In this document: positions 36,473 through 48,228 of the stretch, one piece after another | Position numbering within the stretch: the first letter of the stretch is position 1 | Layout of the letters: every line of letters begins with the position of its first letter | DNA from: Anaeramoeba flamelloides | Lineage: Eukaryota; Metamonada; Anaeramoebidae | Assembly (NCBI GenBank): GCA_027625915.1 | Contig: JANTQA010000033.1 | Span: 9,486,001-9,550,000 of the forward strand | Reading direction: 5' to 3' | Length of the DNA stretch: 64,000 nt | Made by a program: the position numbers and the translations under genes | The notes under the pieces: generated by a model | Seen by the model: only the letters and a program-made list of their open reading frames with translations | Databases searched by the model: none | What the model was told of the DNA's origin: nothing

Positions 36473-39400
36473 CATTATTATTATTTTTTACACCTTGATA
36501 AAAATTCTTCCATTCCATTGCATTTGAAAATAATAACACTTGTATTTTTTTAAACTCAATATTAAAGCAATCATAACAGTCTTCTTCTTTTACTTCCAAT
36601 GCATTTTTAAGAAGATTTTTTTGATTTTTCATTTCTTGTAAATCTGTTTCAATATTTAATTGACCTAAATCTAAAATAAGTAAAATTGAATTTTCATTTT
36701 GAATATCGTATGGTATCAAAATTTTTGGTGAAAATATTTTGATATCAAAATCAATTGTTTTGTGTTGTTGCACTGCATTTGCTAAAGACAAATTTGTAAA
36801 ATTTTTTACCTGATCTAATTGATCTAACATTTCGTTTTCAATCTCTAATATTGATTGGTGATCCTTAATAATGAAAAAATTTATGATTGTGGAAAAAATT
36901 TTTGGATGGTAAATTATTTCTAAGGGTTCCATTGTCAATTCCAATTGAAAATTTGCGTTTGACTGGATCGGATTTTTTTCAAATTTTATATTCAAAAAAT
37001 TTTTATTTCGTTCCATTCTCACAATTTGTGATCCCAATTTATTTTTTGGGATGGTATTTATATCTTGAATTTGTTTTTTTTCATTTTTATTGATCAAACC
37101 ATTATTTTCATCCTGATCGCTATATTTTTTATTATAATTTATTAATGGCTTTATGATCTGTGGATACTTTGAATTAATTTGTGAATAATCGTTGACAATA
37201 AAGGAGAATATAGAAAATCCGATCGTGGAATTTTTTTCTCGAAAATCAATTTTTGTTTGGATTTCCTCGCTAACAAAGTCAATAATCACCTTTTCCTTTT
37301 TCCTAAACCCATTATTTGATTCAATCAAATTGAATTTGATAGAGTCAATGTCTAATTCTAAACTAAATTTAATATATTCGGGTGGCGGCTTTTCAAAATC
37401 AATTTTGGACTCTTCTTCATCCATTGCAAACCCATATTCGTCTTGTAAAAATTGTATAATTTTTTCGTCTGACAAATTGACATTAATTTTTTTGATCTCT
37501 TCATCGTCTTCAAAATCTTCAAATTTTCTGCCGATCCACCCAAATAGCCCAGAACTCTTTTTTTCAGACTCCTTTTTTTTTTTTTCTATTATTTTTTTTT
37601 TTTGTTCTTCTTCTTGTTCAAATTCAATTTCTGCAATGGAGCGAAACAATATAATGGATTGATAAGGCAATGACCTTTCAAGTTTTTCTAATTTCCTCTT
37701 ACTTTTGCTTTTTTCCCATACCTTTCCGTCAGATCCTAATTTATATTTCCATAATGGCAAATATTTGATTCTTTGTACCCTTCTTATAAGTAAAGTACTA
37801 AAATCCAATAACCCTCTTTTTTCAATCACCCCAGATAATATACATTTGTAAGCAAATTTCCACCATTCCTTATTTTTTTGAATTTCTTCATTTTTTAAAT
37901 TTTCTTCATTTTCTTCTTTTTCTTCCAAATTGTTTGTTTTTTGTGTAATCATTTTTTTTGGTTTTATTGGCCTTTCTGTTGGCTTTCCATATTTTAAATA
38001 TTTTTCCCCCCTCCAAAATAAATTTAAACTTTTTAAAAGAGAGATTAATAATTGATAATGTTCTGATGATAAATTAAATGTAATGTTTTCTAAGGAGCAT
38101 TTAATATCAAATTTTGGTATTTCAATGGAATCACCCTTCCTCCATTTAAATCGCTTCATTTTGACTTGAACTTTCCCATCGATCGGTAATAAAATATATT
38201 GGTGATCGACAATAGCCTTTGATGTAGGTATCATTTTTTTCATCACTTCTTTAAATTGAAATTTTGATTCCGTTTGAATTTTCGGTACATTGATGTTCCA
38301 ATAAATCGATAATTGCTTACTTTCAATCAATTTATAGAAAAAGTCTTTTGTTCTTTCCACAAATGTTAATTTCCAATCTTGGTTACAAGTCAGCATAGTT
38401 AATGATTCTAAAGTTATTCCAAAACTACATTTTTTCTAAAAAGTATATAAATATATATAGATATATATTTAAAATAAAAAAGATTTTTAGTTTGAAATGA
38501 TTTTTTATTCTTTGTCAAAATTTCTTTTTTTTATAATTATTTAACGAACTCTTAAAATAGAAAAAAAATAAAGTGGATTTTTTTAAACACTTTTTTTCCA
38601 GTTTGTTTTTTACAAATGCCATAAAACAGATAAATGTTGTTTGTAATTTTCGTCTTATTCTCCTAAAGATGAAATTTTAAAAAAAATTTTTCACAATTAC
38701 AAAATTGTTGTTAAATAAATTTTCGAAAAGGGTTTATTATGTTAAACGGAAAATGGGCTGATAATAAGGTGTTCAATTATCACAATAATACTGTTTGCAT
38801 AATTGATGAATCTTATAACAATCTTTTTATCGATACTATTGGGAGCTTCTATCAATCACAAAAAAAAAAAAATTGTTAATATATATTTTAAAGGTAGATA
38901 GAAAAACAAAAATGTTGATATTTACATAATTTTGCCCATAGTAAATATATAATCTAACAAAAATTATTTGAATAAGCTTGGTTAAAATTTAAAAGATCTC
39001 GATACCGAAATTTGAAAATAAAAAAAAAATTTATAATTTATTTTTGAACTAAAAAAAAATGTCAAAAATCTTATTCTCATATTAAATTTTGATAAATAAA
39101 CTATTTTCCAAACAAAGGGGCCCAGTTGTGTATTATGAAATATGCGTTTAAAGGGTATGAATGGATATTCGAAGAAAAAATTTTTAATTTTGGGAAATTT
39201 CAAAATTGAAATCATTTTTTCACATTCTTGTTCTATTTTTCGATATTTTTCCCTTAATACGTAATTCTTGTTTTGGAATTTTTTTTTTATTGCAAGATCG
39301 ATAGTCACTTGGTAAAAAAGGTGTTATTCTAATGTTATTGAAAGTGTGTAAATGATTGTAGAGAAATTATATTGAGTTCGAATTAGAATTTATTTGATCT

Positions 39401-42400
39401 TTGATTGGAGATCAAAATTGAAATTGTTTTTTTTTTTAAATGGGTTTCCTAATAATTTGAGGTTTTTTATATTTTTAAAAAATATATATTGATTGATTAG
39501 ATTTACTTCAATACAGAATATCAACTATACTTCCAATGCATATTATTCTATTTATTCGTTATTTGTTCTTTTAAAGTCCAATTCTTAAAAAAAATAATTG
39601 ATATTCAGAAGTTTGGTTTTGGGCTACTTTGGCAGAAAAAAAGTTTATATTCCTTTTCAGTCTAATCTCACCATTTCTAATTAAAAAAAAATTCTTTTTA
39701 CATCAAAAAACAATCAAAATAGTTGTGAAATAAAATGAAATAGTTGTTCGATTTTTGCTCTGTTTGTTCCGTGACCTCCTTTTTTCTTGAAACAATAAGT
39801 GGATATTTTACTGAAAACGAAGAACTTGATAGTACTGATAAAAGTTACTCGTTCAGAAGAAGTGGCTGAAAAGGATTTCACCAAGAGCGTAAAAATTGTA
39901 ACAATGAAAATACTTTCTCAATAACCAATAACAATAAAGACGAAACTAATTATACTGCTAAATTCAAAAAAATATAAATAAATTTTTCGTTAAATTTTCC
40001 TATTTTGACATTTATTAACCCTATCTTCAAAACATTTCATTTCAAAGAACAGTTTGAAAATCAACGAATTTTTTACAATGTAACTTGGAATTTAAACCAA
40101 TAAAATCCTTTATTCTTATTTCTTTAAAGCAAGTTAAAAAAAATTTAAAAATGGAAATTGAACTAAAAATTTTAAAAACAATTTTTTGAATTTATTATTA
40201 GCTGTTGTGAAAAAAAAAGTTATCTGTAAAAAAAACCGGTGTATTGTTTTGGTGAAATAATATAAATTTAATTGTCGTAATTAGTAAAACTGATCAAAAT
40301 TAACAGACCTTTTAAAAAAGTTAATAAAAGTATAAATGACGATTAAAAAACTTTTAAGAAGCCTGCAACCTAACTTAGATTCTCTTATTTTCAATTTCAT
40401 CAAGATCCTTCAAGAATATTGTCTTAAAAATTAAATATATATTTTTTGATTTGTCAAGAGTCGGTAAAAATTAGTAAAATGTACATTTTTAGGGCAATTC
40501 ATATCTTGTAAATTAATAGAGTCCAGAAATAAACCTTAATATTTAATCTGAATTATTTTATGAGTGCTTGAGAGAAAAACTCGATTTTTATCAAGATAAA
40601 ACAATTGGGAAAATGATAAATTATTGAATTTTCTTTTTTTAATTGTAAATCTTAATTAAACCTGAAAATTTTATTTTTTACAAAAAATAGAATTAAATAT
40701 CAAGATTAAGGATTCAATGTAAGCTATTTCCAAAAAAGTGGGGCAAATTTATTTTAAGAAAATATCTTGATTAAACTCAATCGTCATAAAACTATTTAAA
40801 TATATAAACTAAATTCCAAAAATTTGGACACAGTTTCAAACAGTTGAAAGAATAACAAAACTACACTTTAAATTCAATTTGGGAATAATTTTGATTTTAC
40901 AAACTATTTTTAACTTATTTGTCTTTTTGTTTTGTTTTCGTTTCCTTTTTTCCATTTACATAATCTGTTTCCTTAGATCTGGACTTTTTTTTCAATGGTT
41001 GATAGAAGTTTAGTGTTGGATTTGTTAAATAGAAATATCACATGCAATTAATTGATGGTATCTAATCATTTGATCGATCAATAATTGTTGGTGAAATTTC
41101 AACAAATTAACCAATACATTTTTTATTCAGCTCATTTCATAATTTTGGAAACACCAATTTTTTATTTTTGAGTTTTATATTTTTTTCTTTTATTTGGATG
41201 AAAATGATTACTTATTAAAAACATTTATACTAGGTATACTTGTTTGTAGTTTTATTTTACATTTGTAAAAATATAATATATTGAGTTTTTTTTTATCTAT
41301 TTTTGATTTTGGGTGTGTCCAAATTTTTGGAATGGGGTTTAAAATCATTAACAACAATTTATTGATTCTTTATAATAATTCAATTTGTTTGTTAGTGTGT
41401 TATTACAGAAATAAAATCTATTAAAATTTCTGATCTTGATTTTATCTGATATTTTTTAGGGGTGAAAATTGCTATTTATTATTTTCTTTTTGATCGTAAA
41501 AATCGTTTTAATGACTTCTTTAATATCGGTAAAATTCCCAATCAAATGAAATGCATTTAACTGTATTTTATTATTTGAAAAAACATTTGTGTACTTGCCA
41601 TATTTCCAGTTTTTTATTGAAATTGGTCGTACATTGTTTTGACCAAAAAAAGTGCTATTTTTTTTTTTCATTTTTTGTGAAATATTTCAACAAACATATT
41701 TTGAAATAAATACCTTGGCATTGATATAATCAGTATTAATATTTCACTTTATTTGGTATTGTCGATTAACGAACAGTTCCACTAACAAAGATGATTTTTT
41801 ATGAAAGGTTAAAAAAATGCACCACTTTTTTGGAAATACCTTACAAATGAATCAATATAAAATTCAAATTACTAAACCTAGAAATACATTTATTCTTACA
41901 ATAACATTTAAAATGACAAAGATAAAAAATAATGTTGATTCTTCATTTTCAGGTTCTATGAATATTTACAATCAAAAGAGAGTCTTTGATTTTTAAGACA
42001 TTCTTCTTCAACTATCTTTATGAAATTGGAATTAAAAGAATCCAATCTTGGTGATAGGGTTCTTAAAAGGCTTTTAATCCTCTATTTGGATTCTTATTAT
42101 CTTTTTGAAAAAATCTGGTAGTAATTTTTATCGGTTTTTACTTATTTGAACAATTAAATTTTTAAATTTTTCAACCAAAAAAAAAATGTAAATCTTCTTT
42201 TTTTTTCTTTCTCAATTTTTTTTCACTGTAGTTACGAAAAAAATGATGAACTTGTATACTATTTGTTTCAAAATAAATTGAACAGAATTTTCATTCAGTC
42301 TTCCAAAAAAAGATTTAAACAATCTTGTGAACTTTTCAATTTTTTAATATTCTAAAACAAGTTTAAATTATTCATTTCCATCTTTTAGAATTGGGAACTT

Positions 42401-43653
42401 TGATTTCTATTAATTCTTGGAAGATGGGATTTTTTCGGGAAAGAGGAATGAAAATTTTGTTCTTTTTATTTTGAAAGTAACAGTATAATTTTGAGTTGAG
42501 TGTTGAGGAATTAGAAAAAAAGCAAAAGACAAAAAAAGGAAAATTGGTTCCAATAAAAAAAAAAAAAAAGAGGAACCTAACGAAAAAGTAAATAGTTCTT
42601 TTTTTCCAAACCGATCTCAATCCTTCTTCGTTAAAAAAAAAGAAAAGCAATTGTACAGTCTATTTGAAAATAAAACACCAAACTAATTTGTATGTGCTCA
42701 ATTAACTTTAGTAATAGCCAACAAATAAATTGTGCGTTCTTTAATAAGATTGAACTATTAATTTTGAAATGTAATGAAAGTGAGTTGATTTAATCAATTA
42801 TACAAAACCAATGGAATTCAAAATACCATCTATCCTAAGAGAATTCCTTTTGAGTTCTCGAAAAACAAAGATCTTAAATCTATTTAAAAAAAAATTATTG
42901 GAAAAGTTTTGATTTTGAAATTGTTATTTCCTTCTTCTCACAAATCGAATAAGGGCAATATAAAAAAAAAAGAAAAGAAAAGAAAAGAAAATTTACATTA
43001 TTAACTTCATCCTCATACCGAACATGAACGTTTCTCACTTTTATCTGTAAATTATTAAGTACAACTTTAATATAATAATTGTTCATTAAAATTTTTAAAA
43101 AAGAACCGTCTGGGCTTTCGTCGTTTCCTTCTTTGGCACGTTTCATTTCTTCTTTCCATTCTTCACGATCACGAAGTTTTTTTTGTTTTCGACTTTGCAT
43201 AAATTCCTCTTCTTTTTCAGGATCGTAATCAGATTCAAGAAACGGTTTTAATACTATGTAGATATCCCCAAGTTCGACACAAACAGGCTCTGTACCAAGG
43301 TTTTTCCAAGGTATCTTCATTTTTAATGATCCCAAAATTCCTTTGTGTTGTTGAAAAAATTATGGAACAGTTTGGTGTTTGTTATGAAAGCCAAATAGAA
43401 ATAGAGTAAAAAGGCAAACCAAATCTTTTTTTATTTTTCTAAAGAAACGATCTTCTTATCAAAAACAAAAATAATAATTACCGTATCTAATTTTAAAAGG
43501 TAAGTGGAAAGGATCAAATGCATCCTCTCTAAATTCTAAGTCGTTCAATTCAACGTCACCTCCCCATAAACCGATTTTCAATTGCTTGTTATCGATGTTT
43601 TTTATAAAATCTCCAAGGTATTTATTGAGATAATGAGAAACAATTTTTTCCAT
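28029..43653 (-). CDS. VPS13: VPS13-type bridge-like lipid transfer protein, three exons, 3640 aa
   Basis: Exons on the minus strand: 43653-43482, 43340-42997 and 38435-28029. Introns are 141 and 4561 bases, both GT-AG. Exon 1 gives the Chorein N-terminus (MEKIVSHYLNKYLGDFI, then LKIGLWGGDVELNDLEF). Across the first junction it reads RYGILGSLKMKIPWKNLG, and across the second RYEDEVNN/KKCSFGITLESLT, exactly as in VPS13 proteins, which fixes the splice sites. The long middle is the repeating-beta-groove rod that moves lipids between organelles at contact sites. About 2300-2850 holds the VAB/SHR-binding repeats (ESGFPLSIYI, LINKTGLPLQYN). About 3284-3507 is the VPS13_C/ATG2_C amphipathic-helix region, and about 3508-3640 a PH-like end. 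Low-complexity inserts: poly-Asn/Asp (coded near 36380-36490), a (Lys-Glu) run from a hexanucleotide repeat near 34437-34520, poly-Ser near 30000-30070 and poly-Asp near 29385-29420. The C-terminal helical region is GC-richer than the rest. Length is normal for the family, and no frame break was seen. Confidence 0.95.
39096..39648. mobile_element. Family D element, subfamily copy D3, in VPS13 intron 2
   Basis: About 550 bp. Left end AATAAACTATTTTCCAAACA then AAGGGGCCCAG; right end, reverse-complemented, ATAAACTTTTTTTCTGCCAA then AGTAGCCCA. The interior (AAAAAGGTGTTATTCTAA, TTATTGAAA, TTTGATCTT.GATTG.AGATC) matches D4 at 52357 but not D1, so D3 and D4 form a subfamily sharing only the ends with D1. 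Confidence 0.7.
40385..40595 (+). repeat. Interspersed repeat J, copy 2
   Basis: Diverged second copy of 22290-22500, same orientation, inside VPS13 intron 2. It shares CATCAAGATCCTTCAA, CTTAAAAATTAAATATATAT and TTTAATCTGAATTATTTTAT. Confidence 0.5.
40718..41842. mobile_element. Family K element with terminal repeats, containing A3
   Basis: Terminal inverted repeats of about 30 bp: left GTAAGCTATTTCCAAAAAAG then TGGGGCA; right, reverse-complemented, GTAAGGTATTTCCAAAAAAG then TGGTGCA. Between them lie the complete A3 copy and about 400 bp including an open frame of 71 codons (41671-41456, minus) of no recognised family. Only one copy was seen, and whether the frame is part of a transposase cannot be judged by eye. 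Confidence 0.55.
40808..41341 (+). mobile_element. Family A element, copy A3
   Basis: A 534-bp copy with the cleanest ends. Left TAAACTAAATTCCAAAAATT then TGGACACAG; right, reverse-complemented, TAAACCCCATTCCAAAAATT then TGGACACAC. Shared interior words: TTAGATCTGGAC, ATAGAAGTTTAGTGTTG, TGATGGTATCTAATCATTTG. Non-coding. Nested in element K inside VPS13 intron 2. Confidence 0.8.
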
Positions 43654-44071
43654 TTCAAAAGAAATTAGAAAAAAAAGTTGATTGAAGAAAAAAGGAGAAA
43701 AAATAATTTATAATATAATAACTTTTTTGGTATTGAAAACAAATAATGTTTAAACAACAATTTTTGGATTTAAAAATTAATATAAAAATAATACTGGTTA
43801 ATATTTGGACTTTTTTCAAGAGATATAAGAAATTTCCAAAACCTTTCATTTTGAGAAGGAAATATTTTTCTTATTAAGGGATCTCAGTTGAAATGAATTC
43901 TTCAAACAGACAACAAACCGCATCGCTTCATTTTAAAAAGGAGGTTTATCATCTTTTGAGGACAGATAACAATAAATTAGTTCTACAAAAAGTTAATAAT
44001 TTTTTTATTTTGTTCTTTTTCCTCAGCAATTCATTTATATCTTCCTTTTAGTAAATATCTCAAAATCAAAA
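43654..44071. other. Upstream flank of VPS13
   Basis: AT-rich, non-coding; presumed promoter and leader of VPS13. No motif can be named. Confidence 0.35.
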
Positions 44072-44158
44072 ACTAAACTCCCTTTCAAAATCATTGGCCC
44101 TTGAAAAATCAAATTTTAAAGAAAAATATTTTTAATAATTGAAGTTATCTATTATAAT
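44072..44158 (+). repeat. Interspersed repeat segment I, copy 2
   Basis: Matches 12395-12485 closely (AAACTCCCTTTCAAAATCAT, CAAATTTTAAAGAAAAATAT, TTATCTATTATAAT). It abuts the first family G copy. Confidence 0.5.
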
Positions 44159-44735
44159 CAGAATTCCCAAAATGATTCCATTTTTGGAATTTTTAGAATC
44201 TCAAAAATTAAAATCTGGAATCCTAATATTACAATGATTACAATGGAATCAATTTTTATCAAACATTTTTCACTTGTTAAAGTACCTTTGAAGTATAATT
44301 TTTCCAAAACATTAAAAATTATTTTATTCTGATTCAACGGAATCAAAAAAAGAATTTTTATTTTGTACCAAAACTCAATGAAAAAAAATATTCTTTTTGT
44401 TCCATTTCAAAGAAAAATAATTTTCTTATCAGGAATAAACTTAACAAACTCCAGGATTGATGAAAAGATGATGAAAATTAAAATCCAAAGAAGAAAAACC
44501 TTAAATATTATTTTTTTTTGAGAAATAATAAATCCTTTTTGAAAATAAAAAAAAAAAATTATTAATTATTTAATTTTAAGGATGATTGGATTCCTTGTAA
44601 AAACGATTGTTAACAAGAAATAAGTTGAGACTTATCATTGGAAGAAAAAAGAATCATTTGATAACCTGGAATCAAAAAAAGAATTATTTTGAGTTTTCTT
44701 CAAAAAAGAATCAAAATGTGAGCCCTGTATGTAAC
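44159..44735 (+). repeat. Family G repeat, first of a direct pair
   Basis: About 580 bp starting CCCAAAATGATTCCATTTTT and ending AAAAAAGAATCAAAATGTGA then GCCCTGTA. The end is a rough inverse of the start (CATTTTGATTC against AAAATGATTC), so this may be an inverted-repeat element. It matches the copy at 44936 over its whole length at moderate identity. Confidence 0.6.
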
Positions 44736-44935
44736 ATAATATCAATTGTTATAAAAAAATGATCAATCTAAACAGATTGCCTAAGAAATAAAATGAAATG
44801 AAAATAAAAAACTAAAACATGAAAAAATGATTTTTAAAAATAATTAATATTATTTTGAAATTCAATACCTTGTGACATCTGTATCTTCAAAAAATATCTT
44901 TGTACTCTCATTTTTATTTCTATGATTGGGAGTGT

Positions 44936-45500
44936 GCCCAAAATGATTCCATTTTTGAAATTTTTAGGATCTCAAAATTTTAAAATTTGGGATTATTAGT
45001 AAAATGATTTCAAATGAGATCTGTTTTTATCAACATTTTCTTCATATTAAAATCCCACTTGGAATAATTTTTCAAAAACATCATAAATTATTATGTTCTG
45101 ATTCTGCCTGTAATCAAGAAAAGAATTTTTTATTAGTAACAAAACTCTATTAAAAAAAAAAAATTAATCTTATGATTTCCTTTCAAAGTAAAATAATTTT
45201 CTTTCCTAGAATAAAAATAAAAATATCAGTATTTATGAAAAGATGATTTAAACTAGAATCTCCAAGAAGAAAACCCTTAAATTTTTTTTTTTTTTTCGTT
45301 TTTAATTCTTTGTTATAATTTGAAAAAAAATATTAATTATTTAAATTTTGAGAATGTTGAGATTCTATAAAAAACCGAATGTAAACAAAAAATAAGTTGA
45401 AAACATTTTAATTGAAATAAAAAAGATTCATTTTATGATTCCACAGTAAACAAAAAAAGAATTATTTGAGGATTTGTTGTAAAAAAGAATCAAAATGTGA
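44936..45500 (+). repeat. Family G repeat, second of a direct pair
   Basis: Diverged copy of 44159-44735 in the same orientation, 200 bp further on. It starts CCCAAAATGATTCCATTTTT, ends AAAAAAGAATCAAAATGTGA then ACTCTGTA, and includes the shared AAAAGATGAT and GAAAA(A/C)CCTTAAAT. Confidence 0.6.
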
Positions 45501-46017
45501 ACTCTGTAAAAAATAATAAATTTGAAAAAAATATAAATAAATTAAAAAATTTAATTTTGTTTTAAATATATGCAAATGTTTACGCAAAACATAATATTCT
45601 TGGATGTTTTGTACCTTCAACGTTGCAAAATAAAATCTCAAAAGCGAGAAATAAAAAATAATTTTAAAAATCGAAAAAAATATGGAATAAAAATCTAATT
45701 TAACTTAGATTTATAACACAACAAACAGAAAAAAATAAACACTTGTAAAAAAATGTGAAATAATTTTGCGTTCTGAGTGAATGTGAAAAAAATTTATTTT
45801 GAATATTTTAAATTTATTTGAGAGAATATTAAGTGAATCAAAGAGAGAAAAATATATTTGGATTTTTCATTTTTCGAAATTTGCGTAAAAAAAAAAATTT
45901 GACAAAAATAAATATAAATAAAAATTGACTTGATCGATTCCATTTAGAGAAATATGTTAAATTAATTAAAAAGAATGAAAGAATTAAAGAATGAAAGATG
46001 GGAAATTGACAGTTAAA
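45501..46017. other. 3' flank of the 46018 gene
   Basis: AT-rich, non-coding. No repeat or RNA recognised. Confidence 0.35.
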
Positions 46018-47511
46018 TTAATCAAATTTTAATTTAGATTCACCAGCTGCATATTCGACGGCATTGGCGATCATGAGGGCACCGTCTGTTTTCTTATTCC
46101 AATACTTTCTGTCGAGGTCTGAGTTAGGTGGTCTGATATTAAGAACAACAACAGCACCGTATCGTTCACCCTTTTTCTTTTCCAAGATGAGTGGTGTGCC
46201 GTCTGACCATTTGGCGATGAGTTCAGCGCCTTCGGTTGGTTGACCAAGGATTCTTGAAGAGAATCTTCCACCTTCGAATTTCTTGACGTTTTCGACGATC
46301 AAATGTTCCTTTTGGATGATGGCGCCTAATTTGGATCTTTTACCCTGTTTAAGGACACCCTTGCTCATTGGCAAGAATCCGCCAGTGGTTAATCTACCTT
46401 GCATGACCCATTTGGCGTTATCGTTTCTTAAGGTATGTGCAGCACAGATGACAACACTGCCGCCTGCTTCAACAAATGAGGCGAGTCTGTCACCAACTTC
46501 TTGTGGGTTGTGGAAAGATCTACATGAGTTGACCCAGACAACGTGATGCTTGAGCATTTCTTCGAGTGTTGGTGTTTGTGTTTCGGCATTGATCATCGTA
46601 ATTTGGGAAATGCCTGTTGACATGATCGATTTTTTGGTATTTTCACACCAGTCCTGTCCGTTTGCGCTCATGTGAAGAATCTTCATTCGTTCCTTTTGGA
46701 TAATTGGTGGTCCTCTTGAGATTGGATGCTTTTTGCAATCAAAGTTGGAAAGGGTTTTGAATGAGGCGTCACATAATTGTTCAATGGTGTAAAGCATGGT
46801 TTTGGAGATTTCGGAGAATTCCTTTCTTGTCATAAGATCAAGTCTGATGAGTGGGAGATAATCTCCAAGGACAGATTTTAAATTTTCTGGGTTTTCCTCC
46901 ATACCTTCTTTTTTACACAAGTCTTTTCCGTATTCAACAAGTCTTCTGAAAACCAAAAGTTCTGGGGCGCCAATTTGTTCGATTTTGATGATCTTGGTAA
47001 TTAATTCTGGATCTTGACATCCAACAAAAAGATCCTTCTTTTTCCATGGTGCAACATCTTCTGCAAGGAATTTGAAAGCTTGTTCTTCAAGGGATTTGAC
47101 CTTAAATTCTTGAAGGATTTCCATGACATTGTTTTCGGTAATGTTTTTGGCCAAAAATTCTCCACAGTGATTCTTCATAACTTCCATTGGGAATTTTTCA
47201 CAGAATTTGAATGTTCGGACAACATTGTCGTCACGTAATTTTGGGACACGTGTATAACAAAATTCTAAAAGATCCAATAAATGGGCCTTGCTAAGATCGG
47301 AAATTTCAAAGGTCCATTTCTGATTTTTGCTATCAAAGCTATAAAAGTCCTTGTTTTTGCCTTCATAAAAGCATTGCTTCCAGAATTCGCCACTTGAGGC
47401 TAAGACAAGAGAGTGTGCATAAATTGTAGATCCATCAACTTTTAAAACAACATCATGCATGTCTTTATTATTTAAAAGTCCTTTGAATACATCATAGATT
47501 GTTTGATCCAT
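46018..47511 (-). CDS. BTB-BACK protein with C-terminal amidotransferase-like domain (497 aa)
   Basis: Single exon, starting at the ATG of MDQTIYDVFKGLLNN. Residues about 7-105: BTB/POZ (MHDVVLKVDGSTIYAHSLVL, then ...LLDLLEFCYTR). About 110-225: BACK-like helices (MKNHCGEFLAKNITENNVME). About 270-497: the same alpha/beta domain as in 16497-18848, with MKILHMSANG, HHVVWVNSCRSF, FVEAGGSVVICAAHT, LIAKWSDGTPLILEKKKG and VVVLNIRPP. It lacks the long Gln/Asn linker of the paralogue. A Cys lies after the strand VVWVNSC and another in SVVICAA; in true class-I amidotransferases and DJ-1/ThuA relatives a Cys sits at such an elbow, but no His/Glu partner can be assigned here. Base composition is clearly less AT-rich than the other genes, suggesting stronger codon selection and high expression. 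A likely cytosolic adaptor; ligand unknown. Confidence 0.92.
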   Translation of the reverse strand: MDQTIYDVFKGLLNNKDMHDVVLKVDGSTIYAHSLVLASSGEFWKQCFYEGKNKDFYSFDSKNQKWTFEISDLSKAHLLDLLEFCYTRVPKLRDDNVVRTFKFCEKFPMEVMKNHCGEFLAKNITENNVMEILQEFKVKSLEEQAFKFLAEDVAPWKKKDLFVGCQDPELITKIIKIEQIGAPELLVFRRLVEYGKDLCKKEGMEENPENLKSVLGDYLPLIRLDLMTRKEFSEISKTMLYTIEQLCDASFKTLSNFDCKKHPISRGPPIIQKERMKILHMSANGQDWCENTKKSIMSTGISQITMINAETQTPTLEEMLKHHVVWVNSCRSFHNPQEVGDRLASFVEAGGSVVICAAHTLRNDNAKWVMQGRLTTGGFLPMSKGVLKQGKRSKLGAIIQKEHLIVENVKKFEGGRFSSRILGQPTEGAELIAKWSDGTPLILEKKKGERYGAVVVLNIRPPNSDLDRKYWNKKTDGALMIANAVEYAAGESKLKFD

Positions 47512-47575
47512 TTGAATTATTTGTGTTTTCTGTGTGTTGGATTTGGTGTTAGTGTTGATGTGGGTTTTGGTTTAG
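47512..47575 (-). promoter_or_regulatory. Probable 5' leader of the 46018 gene
   Basis: Read on the minus strand, the bases before the ATG are almost T-free and C/A-rich (for example CCACATCAACACTAACACCA, then AAATCCAACACACAG). The sequence further out returns to A/T runs. A base-skewed leader of this kind fits an efficiently translated mRNA; the transcription start is not determined. Confidence 0.4.
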
Positions 47576-48228
47576 TTTTTTATTTTTTTTTAAACAATAA
47601 AGAAAAAAAAAGGAGAAAAAAATTTTAAAAAGAAAAAAGTAAAGGTTTTTAGTTTTATTCAAAAAAAAAAAAAAACAAAAATCAGAAAGAATTTGTCGGA
47701 CTTAGTACAACTGTTTTTCACTTTTAACAAAAAAGAAAAAAAAAAATGTACTGTCAAGTAAAAAAAAGTGAGAAAAAAATGAAAAAGAAAAAAAAAAAAA
47801 AACAAAGAAAAAAAATTATAAACAAACCTTATTAAGAGAAAATTGAAAAAAAATGAAAAAAAAAATTAACAGTTTTTTCGAAATATTCCAATACAAACAC
47901 TTCTAAAAGAACATTTTAACCAAGATTTCAGTCAAATTTTTTTTTAAATAAAAAAAATATGAACAGTACTCCTTCAAAACGTGTTTTCTGAAAAGTTTGT
48001 TTAGTCCAAACAAAATAAAGGATTTTTTGATAAATTTGGAGAAATAAACGCACTTACAAAATAGATTTCACCTTTTTTGATTTATTCAACCAAATAAATT
48101 TTGAGTTTTGAATAAAAACAACAAAAAAAGAGGTTCTTGGTTTTGTGAATCGTTTCTATTTCTTTAGGAGTTTTCATTTTTCTTCAAGTTGTCATAGATT
48201 CGAATACCATTCATTCGACACTAAAAGC

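Larger units (their letters stand above)
38436..42996 (-). other. VPS13 intron 2 (4561 bases)
   Basis: Defined by exon continuity (GTAAAT donor at 42996, TTTTTAG acceptor at 38436). It holds element D3, repeat J copy 2, element K with A3 nested in it, and a short relic near 39797-39975. No independent gene is convincing. The open frames at 38982-39308, 41456-41671 and 42372-42650 are low-complexity or repeat-derived. Confidence 0.8.
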
